A stretch of DNA of 13,628 bases from Caulobacteraceae bacterium. Lineage in GTDB: Bacteria; Pseudomonadota; Alphaproteobacteria; Caulobacterales; Caulobacteraceae. Below the pieces are notes generated by a model that saw only the letters and a program-made list of their open reading frames with translations, was not told where the DNA came from and did no database searches. Location: contig JACDGF010000014.1 of the NCBI GenBank assembly GCA_013815405.1, positions 1 through 13,628 of the forward strand, read 5' to 3'. The position numbers and the translations under genes are program-made. This document shows positions 7,708-13,628 of this stretch, piece after piece; the stretch's first letter is position 1; each line of letters begins with the position of its first letter.

Positions 7708-8928
7708 ATGGCCCCCCCCGCCATCGCCCTGGACGACCTGGAACTGAAAAAATCCCCGGCTGCCTTCCGCACCGCTCTTTCCATCGCCCGCGACAACTGG
7801 GACGTCGGCTCGCTGACCTTCGTCCTGCCCTCGGGCCGCGAATTGCGCCTCGAGGGGCGCGCGCCAGGGCCGGAGGGGCGCCTCGTCATCCACGACTTCC
7901 GGTTCGTCGGTCGTGTGCTGGCTTCGGCGGACATCGGCTTTGGCGAGGGTTTCATGGCCGGGGAATGGGACACTCCGGATCTCTCCGCCCTGCTGGAGGC
8001 GTTCAGTCTCAATTTCGATCGGCTGCGCAGGCTGGTCGAGGGTAATCCGCTGATGCGAACGGTGAACTTCGTCTCTCATTTCCTTCACCGCAACAGCCGT
8101 CGAGGGGCGCGCCGCAATATCCACGCCCACTACGACCTGGGAAACGCCTTCTATGCGCGCTGGCTCGATCCGAGCATGACCTATTCCTCCGCCCGCTACG
8201 AACGCCCCGGCCAGTCCCTGGGAGAGGCCCAGCACAACAAATACGTGAGCCTGGCCAGGGACATCGGGCTCGAGGCGCGCCACCACGTCCTGGAGATCGG
8301 CTGCGGCTGGGGCGGCTTCGCCGAATTCGCCGCCCGCGAGGTGGGCGCCCGCGTGACCGGCGTCACCCTCTCGCCGGCGCAGCATGAATTCGCCCGCAAG
8401 CGCCTGTTCGACCAGGGCCTGGCCGACAAGGCCGACATCCGCCTGATCGACTACCGCGATGTCGCGGGCAAGTTCGATCGCGTCGCCTCCATCGAGATGT
8501 TCGAGGCCGTCGGCGAGACTTATTGGCCGGCCTATTTTCGCAAGGTCCGCGACGTCCTCTCGCCCGGCGGTCTCGCCGGCCTGCAGATCATCACCATCCG
8601 CGACGAGCTCTTCTCCGTCTATCGCGCGCGGTCGGACTTTCTACGCAAGTACATCTTCCCCGGCGGGATGCTCCCCAGCGAAACGCGGCTGCGCGAGGAA
8701 ACCGATCGCGCGGGCCTCGAGTGGAACGCCGTGGTCCGCTTCGGCCAGAACTACGCCGACACCCTCGCCGAATGGGGTCGCCGGTTCGAGGCGGCCTGGG
8801 AGGAGATCCGGGCCATGGGGTTCGATGAGCGGTTTCGCCGGTTGTGGCGGTTCTACCTGAGCTATTGCGAGGCGGGGTTCCGCGCCGAGCGGACCAATGT
8901 GGTGCAGCTCAGCCTGGCGAGGCGATGA
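7708..8928 (+). CDS. cfa: Cyclopropane-fatty-acyl-phospholipid synthase family SAM methyltransferase
   Basis: 406 residues from the chosen ATG (430 from 7636; E. coli Cfa has 382). The family adds a methylene or methyl group from S-adenosylmethionine to unsaturated acyl chains of membrane phospholipids. Seen: HYDLGN at 141-146, SAM-binding VLEIGCGWGGFA at 194-205, SIEMFEAVG at 261-269, YIFPGGMLPS at 315-324, and the end pattern SYCEAGFRAERTN. Of the bicarbonate-binding residues known in E. coli Cfa, Cys199, Glu266 and Tyr349 correspond, but the His of the HTI motif is absent; the sequence there is QIITI (293-297). It may therefore belong to the branch with a different product (methylated or furan-type chains) rather than simple cyclopropanes. 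The adjacency to phr resembles the singlet-oxygen regulon of Rhodobacter. A run of eight C follows the start codon. Confidence 0.88.
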   Translation: MAPPAIALDDLELKKSPAAFRTALSIARDNWDVGSLTFVLPSGRELRLEGRAPGPEGRLVIHDFRFVGRVLASADIGFGEGFMAGEWDTPDLSALLEAFSLNFDRLRRLVEGNPLMRTVNFVSHFLHRNSRRGARRNIHAHYDLGNAFYARWLDPSMTYSSARYERPGQSLGEAQHNKYVSLARDIGLEARHHVLEIGCGWGGFAEFAAREVGARVTGVTLSPAQHEFARKRLFDQGLADKADIRLIDYRDVAGKFDRVASIEMFEAVGETYWPAYFRKVRDVLSPGGLAGLQIITIRDELFSVYRARSDFLRKYIFPGGMLPSETRLREETDRAGLEWNAVVRFGQNYADTLAEWGRRFEAAWEEIRAMGFDERFRRLWRFYLSYCEAGFRAERTNVVQLSLARR

Positions 8929-8977
8929 GGCGAGATTTTCCCTTGCGCCCCGGTTCGGCCGCCGCGATCTAGGATCG

Positions 8978-9985
8978 ATGTCGTCTCCCGCCGTCCTTCC
9001 CAGCGTTATCGACGCCATCGGCCACACACCCTTGATCCGCCTGCGCCGCGCGAGCGCGGCGACGGGATGCGAGATCCTGGGCAAGGCCGAGTTCATGAAT
9101 CCGGGGCAGTCGGTCAAGGACCGGGCCGCCCTCTACATCATTCGCGACGCGGAGCGGCGGGGCTGCTTGAGGCCCGGTGGCCGGATTGTCGAAGGCACCG
9201 CCGGCAATACCGGCATCGGCCTGGCCATGGTCGCCGGCGCGCTGGGCTACCGGACCACGGTGGTCATCCCCCGCACCCAGAGCCAGGAGAAGAAGGACGC
9301 CATCCGCCTGATGGGGGCCGAACTCATCGAGGTCGATGCCGTCCCCTACGCCAACTCCGAAAACTATGTGCGCTATTCGGGGCGCCTGGCCGACGAACTC
9401 GCCGCCCGAGAGCCGGCCGGCGCGGTGTGGGCCAATCAGTTCGACAACCTCGCCAACCGCGCGGCCCACGCCGAGACCACCGGCCCGGAGATCTGGGCCC
9501 AGACCGGCGGCAGGGTGGACGGCTTCATCTGCGCCGTGGGTTCGGGCGGGACCCTGGCCGGGGTCGCCCTGGCCCTTCGCGCCAGGAATCCCAAGGTCGC
9601 CATCGGGCTGGCCGACCCCCATGGCGCGGCGCTTTACCAGTGGTACGCTCACGGCGAGCTGAAATCGGAGGGCAGTTCGATCAGCGAAGGAATCGGCCAG
9701 GGCCGGATCACGGCCAACCTGGAAGGGCTCGCCGTCGACCACGCCTATCGGATCTCCGACACCGAAATGCTCGAGGCGATCTTCGATCTTGGTCTTCACG
9801 AGGGCCTGGTCATGGGCGGGTCCACCGGGATCAACGTCGCCGGCGCCATTCGACTGGCCCGGGACCTGGGCCCGGGTCACACCATCGTGACCGTTCTGTG
9901 CGATCAGGGGTCCCGCTACCAAAGCAAGATCTTCAACCCGGCCTTCCTCGAGGAGCGCGGCTTGCCGACGCCGCCGTGGCTGTGA
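8978..9985 (+). CDS. Cysteine synthase-like PLP-dependent enzyme (CysK/CBS superfamily)
   Basis: A 335-residue fold-type II PLP enzyme. The cofactor lysine is Lys47 in NPGQSVKDR (41-49), the substrate loop is GTAGNTG (73-79), and the phosphate-binding loop is GSGGT (188-192). Classic CysK has TSGNTG in the substrate loop. The GTAGNTG version, with a C-terminal extension ending FNPAFLEERGLPTPPWL, marks a separate subgroup common in alphaproteobacteria and, as I recall, also found as the yeast YGR012W-type protein. Such proteins are usually annotated cysteine synthase A (O-acetylserine + sulfide to cysteine), but the true substrate may differ. The ATG at 8978 (MSSPAVLPSV) has AGGA only 3 nt upstream; the open frame reaches back to 8897, but that part overlaps cfa and is not family-like. 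The stop shares one base with the next start (TGATG), so it is coupled to the sulfurtransferase-lyase gene. Confidence 0.88.
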   Translation: MSSPAVLPSVIDAIGHTPLIRLRRASAATGCEILGKAEFMNPGQSVKDRAALYIIRDAERRGCLRPGGRIVEGTAGNTGIGLAMVAGALGYRTTVVIPRTQSQEKKDAIRLMGAELIEVDAVPYANSENYVRYSGRLADELAAREPAGAVWANQFDNLANRAAHAETTGPEIWAQTGGRVDGFICAVGSGGTLAGVALALRARNPKVAIGLADPHGAALYQWYAHGELKSEGSSISEGIGQGRITANLEGLAVDHAYRISDTEMLEAIFDLGLHEGLVMGGSTGINVAGAIRLARDLGPGHTIVTVLCDQGSRYQSKIFNPAFLEERGLPTPPWL

Positions 9986-11997
9986 TGGCCCAGGACCCGC
10001 TCGTCGCCACGGCCTGGCTCGCCGAGCATCTGGACGATCCCGACCTGGTGGTGATCGACGCCACCTGGTTCATGCCCGACGTCGGGCGCGACGCCCGCGC
10101 CGAATATGCGCAACGGCACATTCCAGGCGCCGTCTTCTTCGGCATCGATGAGATTTGCGACCCCGCCAGCGCTCTGCCGCACATGCTCAGCCCGCCGGCC
10201 GACTTCGCCGTCGCGGCCCGGCGACTGGGCGTGAACGCGGCCTCCCGGGTGGTGGTCTATGACGCCCATGGCCTGTTCTCGGCTCCGCGGGTCTGGTGGA
10301 ATTTCCGCGTCATGGGTCATGGGGCCGTCTTCGTCCTTGACGGCGGCCTGCCCTGTTGGATCGCCGAGGGGCGGCCGCTCGAAACCGGCTGGCGCGAGGC
10401 GCCGCACGGGGATTTCAAGGCGCGATTGAATTCCTCCCTGGTTCGCGACCTGGAGGCCGTGCGCGAAGCGATCGACTCGGGCCGTGAACAGCTCATCGAC
10501 GCCCGCTCGGCGGGGCGGTTCAATGGGACGGCCCCCGGGCCGCGGGCCGATCTTCGTTCGGGGCATATGCCCGGGGCGCGCAATGTCCCGTGGTCGGACC
10601 TCATCTCGCCCGATGGCGCTCTCCGCCCAGACGCGGACCTGCGCGCCGCCTTCCTGTCGGCGGGGGTGGACCTGGCCGCGCCGATCACCACCAGCTGCGG
10701 TTCGGGAATCACCGCCGCCCTGGCGGCGCTCGCCCTGGCGAAGCTGGGCCGGGGCGACGTAGCGGTCTACGACGGATCCTGGGTCGAATGGGGCGCCCGA
10801 AACGATACCCGTATGGAGCGCGGTGGCGCGGGAGGCGCGGAAGCCACCCGCGTGATCCGTTCCGGCCGGCCGCCCGGCCATTTCAGCCGAACGGTTGGGC
10901 CGTCGATCGAAAAGGGGTCCACGGTCCTGATGCCCGACGCCGCCTCGCTCTACGACCACCGCCAGGCGACCTATGGCCGCGGCGGCCTGGCCACCCACGA
11001 CGCCCTGATGTCCGCGCTGGTCGAGCTGGAGAGCGCCGCGGCGGCGCGCCTGTTTCCCTCGGGCCTGGCCGCCATGACCGGCGCCATGCTGGCGGTGCTG
11101 AAGGCCGGCGACGAGGTTCTGGTCACCGATGCGGTCTACAAGCCGACCCGGCGGTTCTGCGACCGGGTGCTGACGCGCTTTGGCGTCGGCGTGCGCTACT
11201 ATGCGCCCAGGACCGCGCCCGACACCCTGATGGCCATGGCCGGACCCGCGACCCGGCTGATCGTGATGGAGTCGCCCGGCTCCCTGACCTTGGAAATGCA
11301 GGACGTCCCGGCCATCGCCGGCCTGGCCCGGTCGCGCGGCCTGCTCACCCTGATGGACAACACCTGGGCGGCCAGCCTCCACTTCAAGCCCCTGGACCAC
11401 GGCGTCGACCTGTCCGTCCAGGCCCTGACGAAATACGTCGCCGGCCATTCCGATGTGTTCATGGGCTGCGCCGCCACCCGAGACCCGCGCCTCGCCGAGG
11501 CCCTCGATCACGCCATCTGGGACTTCGGCTGGGCGGTTTCACCGGAGGACGCCTACCAAGTGCTGCGCGGCCTGCGCACCCTTCCCACCCGAATGGCGCG
11601 CCACCAAGCCAGCGGCCTGACCATCGCCGCCTGGCTGCGTGGCCAGCCGCGCATCGCCCAGATCCTGCACCCGGCCCTCCCCGGATCGCCGGATCATGAG
11701 CTGTGGCGGCGGGACTACGCCGGCGCCGCGGGCCTGTTCTCCGTGGTGTTCGAGCCCTGCCCCGCCCGCGCGGTCCGCGTCTTCCTCGACGCCTTGAGGT
11801 TGTTCGGGCTGGGCTTCTCGTGGGGTGGATTCGAGAGCCTCGCCCTGGATTGCGACCCGCAGTTCGGTGTCCGCGTCCAACGCCCTGCCTTCGCCGGCCC
11901 GGCCGTGCGCCTCGGCATCGGTCTGGAAGACCCCCAAGATCTCATCGCCGACCTGCAACGGGGTTTCGAGGCGATGGATCAGTCCCCGCCCGAATAA
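9985..11997 (+). CDS. Fused 3-mercaptopyruvate sulfurtransferase - cystathionine beta-lyase
   Basis: One uninterrupted frame of 670 residues with two complete enzymes. Residues 1-275 are a SseA-type tandem rhodanese. The active Cys238 lies in CGSGIT, the mercaptopyruvate form of the loop, and Arg178 and Arg187 in GRFNGTAPGPR match the two substrate arginines. It moves sulfur from 3-mercaptopyruvate to thiols or cyanide. Residues 285-665 are a MetC-type PLP enzyme: YGRGG (330-334), VYKPTRRFCDRVL with Tyr385, DNTW with Asp458, PLP Lys483 in LTKYVAGHSD, FSWGGFESL with Trp613, and Arg642. It cleaves cystathionine to homocysteine, pyruvate and ammonia. The joint is a short Gly/Arg-rich linker around 273-285. 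An internal ATG at 10813 (Met277) has no visible Shine-Dalgarno, so a separate MetC start is possible but unsupported. The start overlaps the preceding stop by one base; an in-frame GTG at 9982 is an alternative. Each domain alone would be called sseA or metC with certainty; the fusion is the unusual part. Confidence 0.9.
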   Translation: MAQDPLVATAWLAEHLDDPDLVVIDATWFMPDVGRDARAEYAQRHIPGAVFFGIDEICDPASALPHMLSPPADFAVAARRLGVNAASRVVVYDAHGLFSAPRVWWNFRVMGHGAVFVLDGGLPCWIAEGRPLETGWREAPHGDFKARLNSSLVRDLEAVREAIDSGREQLIDARSAGRFNGTAPGPRADLRSGHMPGARNVPWSDLISPDGALRPDADLRAAFLSAGVDLAAPITTSCGSGITAALAALALAKLGRGDVAVYDGSWVEWGARNDTRMERGGAGGAEATRVIRSGRPPGHFSRTVGPSIEKGSTVLMPDAASLYDHRQATYGRGGLATHDALMSALVELESAAAARLFPSGLAAMTGAMLAVLKAGDEVLVTDAVYKPTRRFCDRVLTRFGVGVRYYAPRTAPDTLMAMAGPATRLIVMESPGSLTLEMQDVPAIAGLARSRGLLTLMDNTWAASLHFKPLDHGVDLSVQALTKYVAGHSDVFMGCAATRDPRLAEALDHAIWDFGWAVSPEDAYQVLRGLRTLPTRMARHQASGLTIAAWLRGQPRIAQILHPALPGSPDHELWRRDYAGAAGLFSVVFEPCPARAVRVFLDALRLFGLGFSWGGFESLALDCDPQFGVRVQRPAFAGPAVRLGIGLEDPQDLIADLQRGFEAMDQSPPE

Positions 11998-12033
11998 ATC
12001 ACCCGATTTTGGGAGAAAGGTCGCCCGCCCGCA

Positions 12034-12110
12034 TGGCGACCCCGGCAGGACTCGAACCTGCAACCGTCCGCTTAGAAGGCGGATGCTCTATCCGGTTGAG
12101 CTACGGGGTC
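12034..12110 (-). tRNA. tRNA-Arg (anticodon TCT)
   Basis: A full cloverleaf can be folded by hand on the minus strand. The acceptor stem is GACCCCG/CGGGGTC, the D-arm is GCTC/GAGC, the anticodon stem is TCCGC/GCGGA with loop CTTCTAA (anticodon TCT at 34-36), and the T-arm is GCAGG-TTCGAGT-CCTGC. The discriminator is G and CCA is encoded at 12034-12036. The 5' end is 10 nt after the stop of the complex I subunit gene, so the two probably share a transcript. The 3' end faces the convergent fusion gene stop at 11997. Confidence 0.97.
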
Positions 12111-12120
12111 CGATGGCCGC

Positions 12121-12426
12121 TCAATGCGTCCACGGCTGCTTGCGATGAAAGGCGAAGTTATCCGCGTAGGCCTTTATGATCCTTTTGGGTTCCTTGTCCG
12201 CCAGCACTTCGAAGGCGATGCCGTGACGCTGCGCGTAGGCGACGGCCTCCTCGCGCGTGTCGAAGCTCATGCGCACCTGGCCGTTCATGTCCGTGGACTG
12301 CGTCCAGCCCATCAACGGGTCCGGACGCCGCGCGGACGAGGGCGCGAACTCCAGAAGCCAGAAGCGGGTTCTGGCCTTTCCCGACTGCATCGCCGTCTTG
12401 GCGGGTCGAAAAATTCGCGCGAGCAT
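12121..12426 (-). CDS. NDUFS4-like accessory subunit of NADH:ubiquinone oxidoreductase (complex I)
   Basis: A 101-residue protein of the ETC complex I subunit family (the 18-kDa/AQDQ/NDUFS4 type). It is a soluble accessory subunit bound near the NADH-oxidising arm of complex I in alphaproteobacteria and mitochondria. Family hallmarks seen: [16 protein letters not shown] at the start, [11 protein letters not shown] (36-46), [13 protein letters not shown] (57-69), and the end motif [14 protein letters not shown]. The ATG at 12426 is fixed by the conserved N-terminus. The frame stays open upstream, but there it runs through the tRNA-Pro gene. The gene sits between two tRNAs on the same strand: its ATG is 20 nt after the tRNA-Pro 3' end, and its stop is 10 nt before tRNA-Arg. 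Only a weak GGGA precedes the ATG. Confidence 0.92.
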   Translation of the reverse strand: MLARIFRPAKTAMQSGKARTRFWLLEFAPSSARRPDPLMGWTQSTDMNGQVRMSFDTREEAVAYAQRHGIAFEVLADKEPKRIIKAYADNFAFHRKQPWTH

Positions 12427-12446
12427 GGCGGTGTCCCAACAGGGGT

Positions 12447-12523
12447 TGGTCGGGGCGGCAGGATTCGAACCTGCGACCCTCTGCTCCCAAAGCAGATGCG
12501 CTACCAGGCTGCGCCACGCCCCG
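12447..12523 (-). tRNA. tRNA-Pro (anticodon TGG)
   Basis: Folded by hand on the minus strand. The acceptor stem is CGGGGCG/CGCCCCG, the D-arm is GCGC/GCGC, the anticodon stem is TCTGC/GCAGA with loop TTTGGGA (anticodon TGG), and the T-arm is GCAGG-TTCGAAT-CCTGC. The discriminator is A and CCA is encoded at 12447-12449. The 63 bp between the thioesterase stop and this tRNA contain a 12-bp GC palindrome at 12558-12569 but no clear promoter, so it is unclear whether the tRNA has its own start or is read from the genes upstream. Confidence 0.97.
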
Positions 12524-12586
12524 ATCGGCCGTCGAAGGTCGCGGCGTCTCTTGCCACGCGCCGCGGCGCCACGCAACGCGCGGCTC

Positions 12587-13018
12587 TCAACCGATCCGCC
12601 GGCGCATGAGCTTGAACACCCCGCTCGCGCGCGCCAAGTCGCGACCGCCGATGTGGGCGTGGCCCTCCGCGAAGGCGATGTCGCGGCTGACGCGAGTCGC
12701 CCTGGCCTCGCCCAGGACCCAGTCGCCGGCCCGGCCCATGTCGAGGAAATCGATGGAAAGATGAATGGTGACCGGCGTGGCCCGCGCCGCCCGCGCCGCC
12801 GCCGACGCCAGCAGCCCGTCGAGGAACGCCGAGAGCATGCCGCCATGGATCAGGCCCAGGCCGTTGCAGTGCCGCTTTTGGGCGAAGAACGCCTGCTCGG
12901 CCCCCCGCGGTGTGATGCGATGGAAATAGGGCCCGTTGTGAGCCGAAAACGCCCCGCGATCGGCCGACGCCACGAACCCCTCCGGCGGCGGTGGAGGGGC
13001 GCCCGGCGGCGGTGTCAA
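12587..13018 (-). CDS. PaaI-type hotdog-fold acyl-CoA thioesterase
   Basis: A 143-residue single hotdog-domain protein of the 4HBT/PaaI family, which hydrolyses acyl- or aryl-CoA thioesters in the cytoplasm, usually as a tetramer. The active-site pattern is Asn52, HGG at 58-60 and Asp67 within [17 protein letters not shown]. The conserved N-terminal PEGF (12-15) and GPYFHR (29-34) are also present. The start is a TTG at 13018 whose last two bases are part of the DUF192 stop (TTGA overlap, 13015-13018). It was chosen because PEGF belongs to the family and would be lost with the next alternative, a GTG at 12973. The first residues are strikingly proline-rich ([10 protein letters not shown]). 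The acyl substrate cannot be told from the sequence. Confidence 0.87.
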   Translation of the reverse strand: MTPPPGAPPPPPEGFVASADRGAFSAHNGPYFHRITPRGAEQAFFAQKRHCNGLGLIHGGMLSAFLDGLLASAAARAARATPVTIHLSIDFLDMGRAGDWVLGEARATRVSRDIAFAEGHAHIGGRDLARASGVFKLMRRRIG

Positions 13019-13485
13019 CGCCCGAAGATCCGATGACGCACCTGGTCGCCCGGCTGGGCCCCGATCTCGGCGGTGCGGCCTCCGCGGAGTTCCAGCACGC
13101 CCAGGGCGTCGCCGCCCGCGGGAATCGGAGTCGTCGAGAGGGGAACCGCGTCGCGGGTGATGGAAATGACGTGGCCGTCTCCCCCCACGAACAGCATATC
13201 CAGGGGGATCAGGGTGTTTTTCATCCAGAAGGCCACCGGGCCGGCTCGCTTGAAATCGAACAGCATGCCGCGATCGGCCGCCAGGGTCTTGCGGAACATC
13301 AGCCCCTTTTCGCGCGCGGCGTCGGTGTCGGCGATTTCGACCTTGAAGTGGAAGACCCCGTGCGCGGTGACGACGTCGAGATCCTCGACCGCCAGCGTCT
13401 TGGTTCGCGCATCGGCGGCGAAAGCGGTCACCAGCGCCAGAGCGGCCAGGGCGCCCGGCAATGACCGGCGAAGGACGGGGCTCAC
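13015..13485 (-). CDS. DUF192 family exported protein
   Basis: About 156 residues from the GTG at 13485, with GAGG 8 nt upstream; an in-frame TTG at 13506 would add seven residues. A signal peptide is visible: a basic VSPVLRRSLP, then a hydrophobic ALAALALVTAF, and a likely cleavage site near residues 23-26 (AFA-ADA). The mature part is a DUF192 domain, recognised by EKGLMFRKTLAADRGMLFDF (59-78) and FWMKNTLIPLDMLF (86-99). The domain is a small beta-rich fold of unknown molecular function found in many secreted bacterial and archaeal proteins. It follows the cold-shock protein by about 30 bp and overlaps the thioesterase start, so it is probably co-transcribed with both. No enzymatic role can be inferred. 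Confidence 0.88.
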   Translation of the reverse strand: MSPVLRRSLPGALAALALVTAFAADARTKTLAVEDLDVVTAHGVFHFKVEIADTDAAREKGLMFRKTLAADRGMLFDFKRAGPVAFWMKNTLIPLDMLFVGGDGHVISITRDAVPLSTTPIPAGGDALGVLELRGGRTAEIGAQPGDQVRHRIFGR

Positions 13486-13514
13486 CCTGGGCGCCTCGGC
13501 TCTCAACGACGGGC

Positions 13515-13628
13515 CTAGACCAAGCCCAGTTCGATCTCCGCCACGACCAAGCCCTTGGGGCCCTCGGCGAACCGGACCTTCACGTCGTCGCCTGGCTGGA
13601 GATCCTCCAGGCCGCCGCGGCGCAAGGT
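13515..13628 (-). CDS. Cold-shock domain protein (C-terminal 37 residues only)
   Basis: The minus strand at the right edge encodes the end of a protein, with a TAG stop at 13515-13517 and the start outside the window. The visible residues include RRGGLEDLQPGDDVKV and GPKGLVVAEIEL. These match the last two strands of a cold-shock domain, a five-stranded beta-barrel that binds single-stranded RNA or DNA. In alphaproteobacteria this version is often a double-domain protein placed before a DUF192 gene, as here. Whether it is a single or double domain cannot be seen. Confidence 0.8.
   Translation of the reverse strand, partial: TLRRGGLEDLQPGDDVKVRFAEGPKGLVVAEIELGLV

Noticed and set aside
8929..8977. 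Possible promoter before the cysteine-synthase-like gene (TTGCGCC and CTAGGAT)
   Set aside because: Both hexamers deviate from known alphaproteobacterial consensus and the spacing is poor; the gap is short enough for read-through from cfa.
9067..9984. Upstream in-frame extension of the sulfurtransferase-lyase frame to a 976-residue protein
   Set aside because: The extra part is an out-of-frame reading of the cysteine-synthase-like gene and has only Arg/Gly/Pro-rich sequence; the rhodanese fold starts at 9985.
9916..11511. 531-codon open frame on the minus strand opposite the sulfurtransferase-lyase gene
   Set aside because: The plus strand carries two complete enzymes with all active-site residues. 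The antisense product is Gly/Arg/His-rich with no domain, as expected from GC-rich codon bias.
11998..12033. Terminator between the fusion gene and tRNA-Arg
   Set aside because: Only a 5-bp AT-rich inverted repeat (AAATC-ACCC-GATTT) is present, without a GC stem or a clean T-run, too weak to call in either direction.
12558..12569. 12-bp perfect palindrome GCGCCGCGGCGC upstream of tRNA-Pro
   Set aside because: It is composed only of G and C in very GC-rich DNA, where such palindromes arise by chance; it has no loop or T-run for a terminator and no known operator match.

Overview
The window is a gene-dense, GC-rich chromosomal segment of an alphaproteobacterium. The best guess is a Caulobacteraceae-like organism. 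The basis is recognition of gene content, not a database match: high G+C at third codon positions, an NDUFS4-type accessory subunit of respiratory complex I (a typical alphaproteobacterial protein), a metal-dependent type KdsA, a DUF3089 protein of the kind seen in Caulobacter relatives, and several TTG/GTG starts. I see no insertion sequence, prophage, CRISPR array or other mobile DNA, and there is no gene-free stretch longer than about 100 bases.

Layout. (1) 1-1569, plus: the 3' three quarters of recG. (2) 1553-6101, minus: a four-gene block read kdsA - hldE - hldD - DUF3089 protein. It makes the Kdo and ADP-heptose precursors of the lipopolysaccharide inner core, followed by a membrane-anchored alpha/beta-hydrolase-like protein. 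Its last gene runs tail-to-tail into recG with a 17-bp overlap. (3) 6102-6199: a 98-bp divergent intergenic region holding a possible ECF-sigma promoter facing phr. (4) 6200-11997, plus: phr (DNA photolyase), a cyclopropane-fatty-acid-synthase family methyltransferase, a cysteine-synthase-like PLP enzyme, and one long reading frame that joins a complete 3-mercaptopyruvate sulfurtransferase to a complete cystathionine beta-lyase. (5) 12034-13628, minus: a compact run read cold-shock protein (partial) - DUF192 secreted protein - PaaI-type thioesterase - tRNA-Pro(TGG) - NDUFS4-like complex I subunit - tRNA-Arg(TCT).

How the genes work together. Block 2 is an outer-membrane biogenesis operon with tight spacing (34 bp, a 4-bp stop/start overlap, then 55 bp). 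In block 4 the first two genes, photolyase and CFA-type methyltransferase, are the pair known from singlet-oxygen (RpoE/ChrR) regulons in Rhodobacter. The last two reading frames handle cysteine, cystathionine and persulfide sulfur. Block 5 mixes tRNAs and short mRNAs on one strand with gaps of 10 to 63 bp, so the complex I subunit mRNA is probably released by tRNA processing.

The most notable points are the sulfurtransferase-cystathionine lyase fusion, the candidate stress promoter before phr-cfa, the DUF3089 protein that seems to have lost its catalytic serine and histidine, and the tRNA-mRNA-tRNA sandwich. None of these amounts to a clearly new defence or mobile system, and most of the window is ordinary housekeeping DNA.
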